Made by a program: the position numbers and the translations under genes. From assembly GCF_029227915.1 (NCBI RefSeq), contig NC_079876.1, positions 32,593,828-32,657,827 on the forward strand: a stretch of DNA of 64,000 nucleotides, written 5' to 3'. Positions 10,005 to 22,710 of this stretch are shown here, in pieces (position 1 is the stretch's first letter; each line of letters begins with the position of its first letter). The notes under the pieces were generated by a model. That model was not told the DNA's origin. It searched no databases and worked only from the letters and a program-made list of their open reading frames with translations. The DNA comes from Hydractinia symbiolongicarpus (taxonomy: Eukaryota; Cnidaria; Hydrozoa; Anthoathecata; Hydractiniidae).

Positions 10005-12478
10005 AAATGAGCCCTTCTACTACAATTGCAAATTGACGAAAAGATCTAGTACCGTGGTATTTTCTAACTGCCCCTACCTTCTGAAAAGCGTTATTCACCT
10101 CTATTAAGAAACTAATCCGGATCCAAAAACATATGTCCATTTGGGAAGAGAAGTGAACAAAGAAAGCAAACCACTACCAATCGTATTTTTAAAACGATTG
10201 AAAAGATTAGATTTGTACTTTATTTGTAACGAAAATGATCGAATTTCCAAAATTGATTTATTTCTTATTAATGTAACCTACACCAAATTCGTATAAAACT
10301 TAATTTCGACTCTAATATTTGGTTTCATATCGACCAGTGGTATAGCGACGATAAGATCTGTATCGAGGAGTGTAGCGTCTATACGAGCTTCCATAGCGGT
10401 TGTAACGACCACGGCTTCCATATCGACTGTATCGATTGTATCGTCCAGTCGTATATCGACGGTAAGACGAACCATACGATGGTCGGTATGATCTGAATCG
10501 GCTTAATCGACCATAGGAACCGTATCTTGACCCAATTCGGGAATATCGACCACTGTATCGACTTCCAATGTACCGACCGGTATATCCGCCAGTATACCTA
10601 CCATAACTTCCACCATATCGTCCGTATCTACGATAAGAGCGGACTTGATAAGGATCATTTACTTTTAATTCTCCATCTTCGTCATCTTCTTCCTCTGCAT
10701 CCTCCTCTTCAGGATAATCTTCTTCTTCAATTTCGTCGTTGGGTAATTGTTCCTCGTCGTTAGCTTGGTTCTTTTCTACAGCATCATTGACAATAAGTGC
10801 ATTTTCTTGGCCTGGAAAATTTTAGAAGTGTATATATGAATATAGAAATGTTTACAGCTGTCAAAAACTACGTCCTAATGGTCAACATTATCGTTTGTGT
10901 AGAAACATAAAGAAGAAAAAGATAATACCTTAAGCCATGAAATTGTTGCGCACATTTAAACCAAAGTTTTCACACATTTAACCTTCGTGCATTCCTGAAG
11001 TATTTTCGCACTCAACTTTTTCATTAGCCCACAGAAGGGTAATAAATTGTTGTTGTGTAAGTTTAATGTAACTTGAACTTTTTACACATTTAACCTACGC
11101 ACATTCGTGAATTAACTGTTTTCGCTTTTTTCAATGGCTTAGAGAAGGGTAAAGACATTTTTTTTTTTTGGTTAAATGTGAATAACAGGAACGCAATTTA
11201 TGTTCTCAAGCTGCCTTAAATATCATGCTTCAAATAAATTTTGAAATTTACCTTCGTTATTGCTATTGATGGCTGGTGCAGCATTAACTACAAAGAAAAA
11301 GAATCAAGAGTATTAACGTAAATCTTTTACAGATGATTGATTGCGTCAAAATACTTTATCATAAGAGTAATTTCTTGTTGTTGTTGTTGTTGTTTTTTTT
11401 ATTTACGAAAAAGACTTACCAGACAAGACAGCAACGTAGAACAATATAAAAGCAATGGTTGTCTTCATTGTAGCAGTTAATCTAAAGAAATAAATTTATG
11501 TAATATTTTGTTACGTTTTGTAAGAGCTGGAAATTTTGCTTTAACGTTTCTTAAAGGAATTTTTTGACCCTAATAATAACAAAAATCAAGAATTATAATA
11601 AAAATTTTTCTATATCCCTTTAGTTGTATTTTACTCTCGTTGTAAATACTTTTAAAAAATTTAGTTTTCTTCCGTTATCACAAGCCGCATGACTTTGAAT
11701 ATGTTGGTCTGTCGTCTTTGGAAAATACCAGCTCTCTCTAATAACAGTTTAAATGCAAAAACCGATATAGTTGCGTTGTGAAAACATAAAACATTTAACT
11801 AGAATAAAATGTATATAAAAATTTTAAAGCAATACTCATTTTTTTTTTGTAAGAATTGTTACATCATCAAGGTACAATTATCAAAATTGAATTATCTAAG
11901 AATAGGGCTCGATTTTTAGGCAGTATTTTTTATAAAATTCAAAAAATCTAGATTATATCTATCAAGATATTTTCTCTCTCTGATTGTAGTGTAACCAAAG
12001 AGAGAGAAAATATAACCTTTCCCCACTTTAACTTATTCGTGTTTGAAATATTACTACACTTTGAAATATATTTTTATCAAGCATTAGTCGATTACTATAA
12101 AGGACTGAAAATGTTGATTTTTCTAAGAATCACGAAGCTTAAACTAAAAAGTACGGTTCTTATAAAAAAGTGTGTAGTATAACTAAAATAAAAATAATAG
12201 AAATAAATAGGAATAAAAATTAATAAATATCCAAAAATCACATAAGGAAACGTAAAAACAACAAACCTGTTTAATTATATTTATTCCACTTTTGACTTTC
12301 TTTTCTGTACGATGATGTGATGATCAAGTTAGTAACATTTCTGTTTATATATACTTACCAAACTAATTAATTAATGATTTCATTTTCATCAAATCTTAAT
12401 TTGACAGATGTGTGGATGGTGATTTATTCGGAAGGAAGGTTATAAATGATATAAACATTTGGCCAATAAGTTAAATGA
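10005..12478 (-). repeat. Right arm of the inverted duplication
   Basis: Reverse complement of 6181-8415. The arm is longer because the second intron of its gene (10812-11251) holds an extra locally duplicated block: ACACATTTAACC..CGTGCATTCCTGAA near 10974 and a similar block near 11085. The outer end is TTAAATGA at about 12478, opposite 6181. Confidence 0.9.
10312..11468 (-). CDS. Secreted acidic-pro / Tyr-Arg-Gly-rich protein, copy 2
   Basis: Exons on the minus strand are 11468-11420, 11287-11252 and 10811-10312, total 194 residues. I read the large exon codon by codon and it is fully open. It lacks an internal ATG, GTG or TTG near its start, so simple ORF scans miss it and report only wrong frames here. 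The signal peptide is identical to copy 1. The acidic part is three residues longer (PEEEDAEEEDDEDGE). The Tyr/Arg/Gly tail differs by a few substitutions (SRYGS, TTGRYNRYSRYG, ending RYETKY). Splice sites match copy 1. The intact frame despite many silent and non-coding differences suggests that both copies are functional. Confidence 0.85.
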
Positions 12479-15064
12479 GAATTGATTTGGCGGTGGACAT
12501 GCATGATTAATTTTATATTGCAGTTAAAAACGTCGTTAAAAATTTTACAGTTGGAAAAGGTGAAAAAATTAAAAACGTGTTATCTAGGCACAGTATGGAA
12601 AACCTACTGCAGAAGTGTTGATATCAGATAGCGTTAGGTATGTATTTCATCCTAATGTTTTGTTTATATTTGGTTATTACCTAGCTAGCTAAGCTTCTTA
12701 AAAGTAAAATTTCCAATTTTAAATGACACTGTAAGCTAGCTAGGTAGAAGGATTAATAAAATGTTTGATTAAATCTTGCAACAATATTTTTGCAGGATTT
12801 ATTTTTAGCAAATTTGTCAAATATTTGCAAAGAAAAAACTTTATTTCGTATTTCTCAGTGAAACATGCAACAGAAAATCCCAAAAACAGTAATCGTAGAA
12901 TTTTGATACCAACAGAGTGGGTCTTTGTGAGATATAAAGCAATATTTCCAAAAAATCTGGTTACTTGTGTTCCGAGTACAAATCAACAAAAATAAGTTTT
13001 TTACACATTTTAAATTTGTTTCTCCCTTACGCTTATACAAAAATATGAAAAAGCCTTTCTTAGCAATATGCCCAATGGCTTCTCTACTAAGGTCAGTGTT
13101 AACAATATTGAATTTTTAACTCATCCCCCTGCTTAACAATATGCCTCCCTGGCCTTTCTACTAAGCTACAACTTTGACTCAACTAACAGTCAGCATTATT
13201 TTCATCGTAATATCAATCTTTTTTACATCGTAATATCAATCTTTTCTACACTTTTTTAGAATCGTTACATTTTTTACGTCATCATTAAAAATTATATGTA
13301 CGTAATATAAAATGAACAACAAGAAGGTATCCGCCTTATTTCTACTGATTTAAGTGCAAGATTTACTTAGAGATTTTTCCAGGATAAAAACTCTTCGGTA
13401 CCTCGCGGTCAAATGAGGTTGGTTTCGTTTACCTTTTTTCCGAAAAGAAACCGTATAGAAGCGGCATATTAAAGTTAGGCAATTACCTTCTCATATTTTA
13501 CAACCTTTTACGGGAGGGGAGTTGGGGGGTGGGCTTTCTCTTTAACTTGTTACAGCTCTGATGGTTAATCGACTTGTGAGAAGGATGGGAGTTTTTGCAC
13601 GTGTTATAACGTTAAGACTGGAACACGAATATTTCGTAACGAAAATAAATACGATTTCATTAGACTTATTTCTGAATGTGTTTTTTTACACATGTATCTT
13701 TGTAAAGTTGATATACTGTTAAAAATTGTTTCTCACGGCTTTTATAAGATGCACTACAAATTATTTAAACTTGTTTGGACAATTAAATTTTTTTGGAAAA
13801 TGGCTTGGATAAAAAACGTTTTAACCAAACAAAAAGAAAACATTTAAATCTCGTTGTGGATCATGAAAACGGCACATCTGTGTAATTTTTGTTATATCAG
13901 GTCTAGTCAAAAATGAGCAGGATAGTGCTAGCTATATCAACATGTGAGGACATGTTGATATAGCGCTAGTTTTTTTCAAGATGATAAAAAAGGAGACCAT
14001 ACTAACTTTCAATACGCACGCTTTTTTGCAGAAGGAATTTGCGTATAATCATTTGCATACATGTTTTTTTAATCGTTTAAAAAGACATTGAGGGTAGCAA
14101 TGACAGGGCGTTAGCGGCCAAACATGGGAGTTACTTGCCAAACGCCCTTCTAGGAAATTAACTTTATTTTTTTATATTCTCCTTCTCTACCCATCTTTTA
14201 TTTTGATATTTTGTAATTTCAAATTCTTATTTTTAAATTTAATTTTTTGTTCCCAACATTCAAATTTAGAAATTCCCGACGCTCCACAAATTTCCCAAAA
14301 GTCTGTTTTTACGGTAATTACGCCCCTTTTCTGTTACTGGATTGCCTAGCTTGCTTTTAAAAATGATGTCAACATCAGTGTCTTACTATGGTGTGTGTAT
14401 TTGGGCTAAACCCGTCCTTAGTAATAAAGTTTGTTTGTTGGTTCCTTCACTCCCTGGTTCGTTGGTTTGCTTTTTGTGTATCTCCAAAGCTTTAAAATCC
14501 TTTTTTGAAAACCTTTTGGTACAATTTTTAACTTTGTTCCAGCTTTGTCAAGGTGTGGGTACACCCTATTAAAACAGTTGGTAAAATCTAAAGGTTTGGG
14601 ACAAACTAAGTGCTTAGATCATTTGGCTAAAACGCTGACCACAAAATAAACAACTGCTAGCACTACTCTAACTTTATCACGCAGAAATGTTCTCACACCG
14701 TTATACAAACATTAAAAGATTATAAAATATAAGTACAACGAGTACTAATAAAATCCTCTGTAAAAAAAAAGAAACACAACTACTCAGACAATTACTAGAA
14801 ACAGAAAAACTTGTTTTTACATTTACAGTACGTACTGACAGCATGCACAAGTCAATAAAGGACGACCAAAAAGATTTAAAATATCTACCCGAAATCTGAT
14901 CTTTAATACTGCTCATGGGAATACTCATCATCAAGTGATGCGACTGAAGAAAAAATGACACCTGAAGCTAGACGGCGACAGTAGTTTAAATACAAGACGT
15001 AATATCCGTACCATAAAATGTCAAAGATACAATTTTTTCACACCTACGTGTCGCACTTATCTGA
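12479..15064. other. Intergenic stretch without a supported gene
   Basis: ORFs here (for example 12765-12995 and 14342-14572) are short and have no domain motifs. A direct repeat of about 34 bp (CTTARCAATATGCC..CTACTAAG) occurs at about 13058-13091 and 13132-13166. A strong hairpin is listed separately. Confidence 0.5.
13928..13967. repeat. Near-perfect hairpin
   Basis: AGCTATATCAACATGT (13930-13945), loop GAGG, then ACATGTTGATATAGCG: a 15-bp exact stem, with an outer CTA/TAG pairing after one unpaired base. It is followed by a T-run. It could be a small foldback MITE; no target duplication is evident. Confidence 0.7.
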
Positions 15065-17687
15065 TCAATTTTGACATAATTTTAAATCGCAGTATTGCCA
15101 TTTATGATTCGTTAGAGTTGTAAGACACCATGGACGTTTTCGTTTGCCAGCTGGATTGCGACAATAATTATGTTCACCAAGTCCGTCTTCGTTGGTTGAC
15201 AAACTGTAATTATGAGAATGCGGATACTTCTTATTCCAGGGTTGGCACATAACACCTTTCTCTGTGTAATCCAACTTCCCTCTGTAATCACGACCTTTTG
15301 TTTTCCTGCTAACACAGACCATTTTGCTTTCTGGACTAGGAATCTTATTGCATTTGTACATAGCTCGAGCTCGGGCAATATCCAAAAAAGTTAAATCTTC
15401 TTTCATCCCTAGTGTAAAGTTTAGATATCGGTATTTTTCCAATATTTCCATCGTTTTCGTTCCATTTTTTGCCCCTAAATCTCCAGGGTAGTGCATAATT
15501 GACTCAAAGTCGTAAGGATATCCCATACTATCTGACGCGGTTTTAAATACATCTAAAATATATTACGAAACATGGACAGTTCTATCCGCAACAGCGATCA
15601 CAATGATCATGTGAAAAAGTTAATTAAAAAAAACATTAAAGGAAAACGACAACACAAAAAAATATTAAAAATAAGGCAGATTTCCAATGAATACAAGAAA
15701 ACAACTTATATTTGCGTGTTTCGCGAAGAAACATTCGTTTATACAGAAATGTTTACTTACGACACTGTGTTCATTTTAGTACTGACATAACGCAGTAGAA
15801 TATATTTCATTGCAAGGTAAAGAAGTTCAAATTATAGCCTATATTAAATGTTTCGGGGCAACTAAGTTTAGAAACCGGTTTTAGCCATTCCGAGATTTTT
15901 TGAACGGACTAGAATAAAAATAAATTATAAAACTTTTTTCTTAAATATAGTACATATGACAAGTCAGGGTTAACTAAAAAGGCAAAATACTCTAAGGGTT
16001 GCGGTTGGCTGAAATAATGGCGGTTTTGAAATTGTTACTGGTCGAGGTTTGCAAGAATTGCTAGACTTATTAAACATCTTTATCTTTCGATATATTGGTC
16101 ACAAAAGCTGGACGAAATCAGTACTGTTTCTGCGCAAGGCTAATTGCACAGCTTGTCTGTAAAATCATTCAGAATTGACGATCTTATTTTATTCAATTTT
16201 GTATCACCAGATCAGATACAGAAAGAATAATTTAAACTTGTTTCAACTTACAAAACTGGTTTTCAAACCTTGAATCTTTCTCTATAAAATTATCTTTCAT
16301 AACTTTGATGTAAGAATCTCGATCTGATCGGGATTGTTCGTGGAAAAAACCAATAGCATGTCCAATTTCATGAAGAACAGTTTTAATATTCTCACATTCT
16401 TTGCCAATAGAGAGGAGCTGCCGGCCTTTAGTTGGTTTGTATTCCTATGTTTCTATCCTTGTATCTTGTCGTACAGCTTGCGACCAACACCTGAAAATGT
16501 GATGGTGTAATATTAGAAAACTTACACTTGTTAAGAATTCCTGGCATATAAGAAATGTAGCAATAATAAAAATTAAACTAATTTATAATAATTAATAAAA
16601 AGGGTCAGAGGGTCAGATCTTTTGAACACCTTGGAATTTTCCTTCTTACAGGCAAAAGAACCTCTGGTAACCAACCCTCAGTGGTTAATGATTATCTATT
16701 ATTGACGTCACATCAAGCTAGCTTGGATAATTCCACAGTTTGACGTGAGATGCCACTAATTATATTCTGAAGATTAAAGAAAGTCTTTTTATTCAAAAAG
16801 ACAAACCCATACTTAATAAAAATACAACTTCGGCTCCTTTGTACCTCTTTGATCAGTGTATTTATTATTTATTTCAATTATCAATTAAGGAATTTACCAA
16901 CTGTATATATATCATTAAAAAAATGTGATTGATGTGATCATGGCTTTAGTTCAAGCCGAAAACTATCTATAAAACAAAACCCGTCGTATTTGGTAATTTT
17001 CAATTATTGACATTGACATGGATACAATTCACAATTAATAAAAAGGTTTCATTTTCAGCATGCTTTAAACCCCGTTGTACAATGATATAACTTCATATCT
17101 TCAGTATTTTGACTTGAATATTTAAATCATTATTGACGTTTTCCCATCTTCAATTTTTTTACAACTTATGCATTTAATAAACAAAAAATATTAAAACTGA
17201 AATGTAATCTCGACACAAACTTACCCCGATCCTTTAAAGAATAAGACATGATGCAACAGTTCACCACACAACTTTTCTTTACTAATTAAATGTTTAAATG
17301 TTTAATTATGATTTAAATCCACGAACACAATACAGGTTGATTCTTGCCAACGCTGTATTCCCCTTCTTATTAATCTTGTTGCGTTTTTACCTAAAATGTC
17401 ATAAAGACAAATAATAGAGAAAAGACAAACACGAGAATATTCATGACGAAGCATTTAAACCTCATTATCCTCTATACGATACTACGTGTTAAACTCACAT
17501 ATAATAATAAAGCAAAACAAATGACAAAAAAAGGACTTACCAAGTTTTGGGGAAATTTCATAATAAATAGTTTTGTTCGTCCAATGATACCTTTTGATGA
17601 TAGCTGTTCTTTTAACACTCTTACTATCCTCGAAAAGGGATCGTTGTTCAGCAGTTAATAGCATATCACCTTGAACAAGTTTGCTGT
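15065..17687 (-). pseudogene. Astacin metalloprotease with C-terminal kringle domain (interrupted)
   Basis: Exons on the minus strand are 17687-17541, 16490-16252 and 15552-15065. The first encodes the end of the pro-region and mature N-terminus (QGDMLLTAEQR, KRTAIIKRYHW). The second has the zinc site HEIGHAIGFFHEQSRSDRD. The third has the Met-turn SIMHY, the end of the catalytic domain, and then a full kringle of about 80 residues with Cys at the expected places (GVMCQPW, HNYCRNP, PWCLT, WQYCDLKLC). Astacins are secreted zinc endopeptidases. Two defects are visible. An in-frame TAG at 16447-16445 lies between CWSQAVRQDTRIET and EYKPTKGRQLLSIG. No exon for the segment between HW..ISPKL and CWSQ was found in the 1-kb gap. 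Either this is a pseudogene, or the TAG is an allele or error and one exon was missed. Confidence 0.7.
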
Positions 17688-17967
17688 CTAAAATATCAAT
17701 GATGATGAGGTGACAAAACAGGTGGTTGTAATGATAAAAAACTTGTCTAACGGTAGTAAAATGTAGAGGTCCAACCGTCTAAACATTTTGGATCTAAGCA
17801 AAATGTCCTTTATTACATGGATTTTTATTAAATAAACCATTAACCATAGAAAGACAACATTAGGAGCACAATACACACTTTTATAAAAAGGATAGACCTA
17901 TATAAGTGAATGTCACAGTTGGCGCAATTTTAATTTATGTTTTTCTATTCTTTTCAAAACATCAAAA

Positions 17968-18135
17968 CTACTGAGAACAAGCACAGATTTTCTTATCACC
18001 TCCTACATTCATCTGAGCTAATGGTAATTTTGTTTTGTCAGCCAAATGTTCATCATTTAATTTTTTCAAAAGAGAGTTGATGCCCATATCATCCGAATTT
18101 TTCGGCGCCATCATAACAACTGTGACCTGATACAT
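17968..18135 (-). other. Possible pro-region exon or small ORF upstream of the astacin
   Basis: A 55-codon minus-strand ORF (SDDMGINSLLKKLNDEHLADK, ending CACSQ) lies just upstream of the first astacin exon and could be part of the pro-region. Overlapping it in another frame, after an acceptor-like TTTTTAG near 18205, is a cysteine-containing segment (CKYGTLHLKPHTMALC) that loosely recalls N-termini of venom-allergen CAP proteins. Neither reading is proven. Confidence 0.25.
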
Positions 18136-18209
18136 CGTCACATAAAGCCATAGTATGTGGTTTCAAGTGTAAAGTTCCATACTTGCATATAGATTTTCTA
18201 AAAAGATAC

Positions 18210-21146
18210 AGAAAAAGATTTCATAGTTTGCGTTTGATAAAACAAATAAAATTCGTTCAAGTGACAATAATTGAAATCTTAAAGTAAAATGTATACAAAG
18301 TCCCATATAATTTACATTGTCTCTCGCAAGTTCAGTAACTTATTTATTTTTTTACCCTGTTTCATTCGTTCAAGTAATAGAAAAAGGTAAAGTTTAAAAA
18401 ACGGTCTTCACAGGTTACAAGTATTAAACAGAGGTCACATTCCTTAATCTCTGCAGTTGTTTAAATTCAGATTCACTGGCTTTTTAAATTAACAAAGTTA
18501 TTCAACGTTTTAAACAAATGCGCAAAATTCTGTGGTGTTGAAAAAAATGATCAAAAGATAATAGAGCGAAAATGGGAAACAAGTGCAAGACATCCTTTAC
18601 AATCAGGTGATATATCTATCACCTGAATAAATATCTTCTCTGAATAATGAGTTTTTATATATTTCATTTAAGAATTAGGCAAACAAATCTAGAGACGATA
18701 TTTATACTCAAATGGTGTAATTTGCTGCATGATTAGTTCCTGCCAACACTTAGCTAAAGTTTTTGTAAGATCTCTTTCTATTTTGTAATTCTTTTTGCTG
18801 CTAAGCAACCAGATGCGAGTATCTTTCACTCCATTTTATTATTTTTACTCTAACACATTTCACTTTTTTCTCCGAGGATTTAGTTTGACTTTTTACAACT
18901 TGTCTTTAGAAAAAGTCTTCGAAAACATCCCATTGCGTAAACATGTCGACAACAGTAAAGTTTGTTGGAAAAGCTTGTTCAGTAAGAGTGTTGTTCTTCA
19001 TGTCAGACTTCAGCTTGCTCTTCCAACACAAAATTGGCGTACAAATTTAAGACAACAAATTTTTTTTACCTTATTCACACTCTAAGCTGAAGTAGTTAAA
19101 AGAGGCAGGTTAAATGTTTTTCTGGCTAGAAAACAATTGTTAGAGTTATTTCAATCGTACTGCGCAGTTTGTTCTTAGAACAATGATGTACGAATGATTT
19201 ATTATGCTATTATAGCTAATTGGGTTGTATACATTTGTATAAACCTGCATATACAATTTACACAGAGAAGGTCATAAGAGAAAAGGGAAATGCTGTGTTT
19301 CTGCTTGATCAATCATGCTTAAAAGAAAATATCACAACCAGAAATGACTTGCGCAAGGGTTATATGCCGCTCAAAAAGAAATAAAAATTGTAACCACAAA
19401 AATATAAAGATAAAGAGATGATAAAAATTGATCAAATTCCTTTTTTTCATTTAGCGCCAGAACGAGCTATTTTAAACTTTTACCAACGCTATTCACCACC
19501 ACATCAAATGACAACAGTTGCGTGTTCCTCTCATGAAAATTCTTTGCCCAAAGTTGAATTCTATTTAAATGAGACCAAACATGCTGAAAGTTATAATACA
19601 AAAGGGAGAGACACTATGATGAGGTGAAATAACACAATAAGTAAACTTTCTAAATGCTTTCCAATGTTGCAAACCGTCAAAAATCGGTCGGGTAGTGAGT
19701 TTACTCGACAGATACTTTCTTTGTATACATTCACCTATACCACCAGACGGGGATTTAGGGGAATCCATGCATTTCTTGTTTTTGCTGATTGTAAACCTAA
19801 AAGAGTGTTCCAATGTATTACAAGAAACTCTCATGGCAGCGCATATGACGCACACCCGAGAAGAGTTTTGTAAAGAATAATCAGAAAACGAATTACAAAT
19901 TAAAAAGGTTAAAAACTGCTCAAAAGCTTCGTACTATAAAAACAGCAGATTTCCTGAAATGATCGGAAATATAAAGATACTGCGTCTCGGATAAGTTGAG
20001 ACCAAATGTACAGCAAAATTTCTCACCATGCGCACATGATTTAGCAAATTGTAATATGCTAATAAAATAGTTTTCTATAGCGACTAAGGTTTTTTAAGTA
20101 CTATATTGTTACGTATAATCAACGAGAAATTTAAAAAGATGATAATTCTTATAACTAATTTAGATTTTAATTTCAATGAAACCACAGAAGGTTGTATCAC
20201 ATTCGGTCCTCCAAAAATTTGACACATTTTTGACACATTTCACAGTAAAGTCTAATTTTACAAAAATTAGCTATCTAGGTATATTGCATGTAACGTCTTT
20301 TCTTTTGAGTTTACACAACTTTAAAGAACAGCAATATGCGACAAGTACAATATAAAAGGAGAAACATGCTACCCTCTTCCGCACAATTTTTAACAAATAT
20401 ATGAAAGACACATGTAAATTCCTTCCTCACTCTTCCAAAAAAATATATACATAAATAAAAAACTCTTGTCTTTTGTTATTAACTTCACAACAATAGGAAC
20501 TGGAAAACAAACATATTATTTCTTTGTTACAGGTTGGTATACAGCGGATGGGTATTCCATGTATCTAGAAGGATAGATATAGAAAGGAGAAACATCTCCA
20601 AAATTTTTATTGTACTAGGCTCGTCTCTTACGTCATCTTTGTTTTGTTAATATAATTTCAAAGTTTGTCAGTTCCCGCGCATAATCATTTGAAATTTAAA
20701 ATACGGCGCGCTGATTGGTTTTTAATAAATAATTAACATCGCGCTCAGGGTCAGATCCAGCATTTTTATCTAAGCAGGCCCAATAAGATTTTTGCATAGT
20801 TTCTTGATGATCAACGGCTTAAAGAGGCGCGTTGTAAGCCTCCCAACGGGTGAACGGTTTTTAGCGGCGCCTCAGGGTCTCAAATGGCTTAAAATTGATG
20901 GAAATATGACAACAAGACCCTGTCTTTTTATAATAATAATACACCAAAAACTAACAATAAGAAAATGATGCTCAAATAACTTATTAAAGCGAGAACTTTT
21001 GTCAGTTAAACTGAATAGAATATGAACTTGGTAAGAACATTGTGGCGTCACATTTATTATTTAAGAATTAAACCAACAATGATTATTATTTTTTTATTAA
21101 CAATATATTTCAGATAAATTTATCCATCATCAGGCCTAAAAGCAAA
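18210..21146. other. Stretch without a supported gene
   Basis: Several short ORFs occur on both strands (18795-19085, 19418-19880), with no recognisable domain. The DNA at 20640-20900 is somewhat richer in CpG (GGCGCGCTGATTGG, GGCGCCTCAGGG) and may belong to an old repeat. Confidence 0.4.
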
Positions 21147-21569
21147 TTAAATTAAATTAGCACTAGCCCTTGAAAAAACAGCTCCTCTATTACTTGCTGC
21201 AAGAATATACTTTTGCACCATTGAGTCAAGGCTACCTAGTATAAGTGGTCGTCCTGTTTTTGCTGTGCATCTTGACAGTGATTTACTTGGAGCTGTTTTG
21301 TTAGATGTTGTTTTTTTCAAATCGTCTTCGACTCTTTTTCGAAACGTGCGAGCGGTGCTCTCATTCAATTTTGGGAAGCGAGTTTTGAACTTTTTCACGG
21401 TAGCTTCAGGACCGTTAACGGAGGCACTTTCCAATAATGTACCGTTCTTCGTCACTCCATTTTGTATATTTCGATCGTTTGGACGGCGATGCTCCAGCAA
21501 TGAAGCCAGAATCAAGAACAGAGAAACCAACATTACCCAAACCAATGTATTGTCTGGTAACACGTGCAA
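21147..21569 (-). pseudogene. Fragment of a pogo-like transposase (N-terminal HTH part)
   Basis: The minus-strand ORF reads NGPEATVKKFKTRFPKLNESTARTFRKR, then a GRPLILG linker and SMVQKYILAASNRGAVF. This pattern of helix-turn-helix, GRPxLLG and a following helix is typical of the DNA-binding part of pogo/Jerky-type transposases of the Tc1/mariner superfamily. The first about 35 residues (a hydrophobic stretch) do not belong to the family. No DDE catalytic domain follows. No terminal repeats were identified. A truncated copy is the likely reading. Confidence 0.55.
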
Positions 21570-22020
21570 CTAGCGCTATAAAACAAAATAAACAAAGAAT
21601 GTTTTTAATTAAAAAGAAATAAAGTATTCGTATACCGTAAATCTTTCAATTTGAGGATGATGATTCTTGAGTTTCTTTCATTTTTCATCGTTTTTCTTCT
21701 TTTTCATATCTGCTCTTAAAAACGACATACTTCCACCAACTTTTTTTGTTTGTATGAACACTTTTTTTCTTGTGGCACGAAAAAAAGGTAAGAGAAAAGA
21801 ATACCCAATCATGTTATTTATATCATAAAATCGAATCTTTTTTCCGTCTTTCGTATTTGTTCAATATCTTCATCTTAGAGGCTTAAAAAATAGCCTATTG
21901 GAAACATTCTTTTAAAATTTTTCACTTTTTCTTTTTGACACAACGTGGAGTGCCATATTTTGTTTACATTTTTTTGTCTGGTATTGAATTGATAATATAT
22001 TTTAAAAGAGCTCTTTGGTC

Positions 22021-22030
22021 TATATATAAG
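22021..22030 (+). promoter_or_regulatory. TATA box of the HIRAN gene
   Basis: TATATATAAG, 25 bp before the ATG at 22056. Transcription would then start close to the ATG, leaving almost no leader. Confidence 0.5.
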
Positions 22031-22055
22031 CAGGAAAGTATGACAAGCAAGAAAA

Positions 22056-22340
22056 ATGATTTACACGAAAACCTTTGAATTCACCGCTGCAGTGCGTGGG
22101 TACTACTACTATAGAAGATTTTGGATACCACAACCTGCACAACACCTCAACTGCTTACACGAATCAGATAACCTGTTCGATCAGTTTGCAATAAAAAAAT
22201 ACGAAACAGGTTGTGAAACTCCGATTGGTCACTTACCGAGAGAGATATCGAGGGCCACTAAATTTTTTAGTGACAGGGGAGCTGCTGCAAATGCAATTCC
22301 TACTCCGCTCGTACAGGGGGTCTTGAAATACCCGGTGTAA
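22056..22340 (+). CDS. Small HIRAN-domain protein
   Basis: A 94-residue intronless ORF. It matches the HIRAN pattern throughout: AAVRGYYYYRRFWIPQP, then LNCLHESDNLFDQFAIKKY (E-x-DN-x-x-D-x-FA), then IGHLPREISRATKFF and a C-terminal strand. HIRAN domains bind 3' DNA ends in HLTF-type helicases. Free-standing copies are common in cnidarian genomes and are often linked to mobile elements, which is established only loosely. A TATA box precedes it, and AATAAA overlaps the end of the ORF (TGTAATAAAGG). The start is the only ATG before the conserved strand. It is intact. Host or transposon origin cannot be decided here. Confidence 0.65.
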   Translation: MIYTKTFEFTAAVRGYYYYRRFWIPQPAQHLNCLHESDNLFDQFAIKKYETGCETPIGHLPREISRATKFFSDRGAAANAIPTPLVQGVLKYPV

Positions 22341-22464
22341 TAAAGGTTTCAATCCCTGGAACATGTTTAAACCTATTGCTGATGGAGCTTTACAAGAAAC
22401 TAATAGCAAAAAAAAATTGCAACATTCATATTCTTTGTTTTATATTGTTTTTTAATACTTCATT

Positions 22465-22600
22465 ATCGGTCCGCGAAAGTTTTTTCCCGTAAACAATTTC
22501 AAAATTGCTCGACTGCGAAAGCTTTTTCCCGCGAAATGCCAAATTTTAGAGTTTCTTCCGAACCACGAAACTTTTTTCCAGCGAAAGTTTTTTCCTTTAA
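22465..22600. repeat. Imperfect tandem GCGAAAGTTTTTTCC motif
   Basis: Four spaced copies of a CYRCGAAAG(C/T)TTTTTCC motif lie at about 22471, 22513, 22561 and 22578, in a short array. The minus-strand ORFs across it are low-complexity artefacts. It looks like a fragment of a dispersed repeat. Confidence 0.5.
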
Positions 22601-22710
22601 AGTAGTAGCACAGGTTGGAACGATGGTATACTTTCGCCAAAAATAATGTTTTTTTTTAATTTGGGTGTCTTGTTTGAGGAAATAACTAGAAATCCATAAC
22701 ACACGTATAA

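Noticed and set aside
14342-14572. 76-codon plus ORF beginning MPSLLLKMMSTS
   Set aside because: No recognised domain and no conserved splice or promoter context.
21265-21622. Plus-strand ORFs of 102 and 61 codons
   Set aside because: They overlap the pogo-like fragment on the other strand and have no domain pattern.
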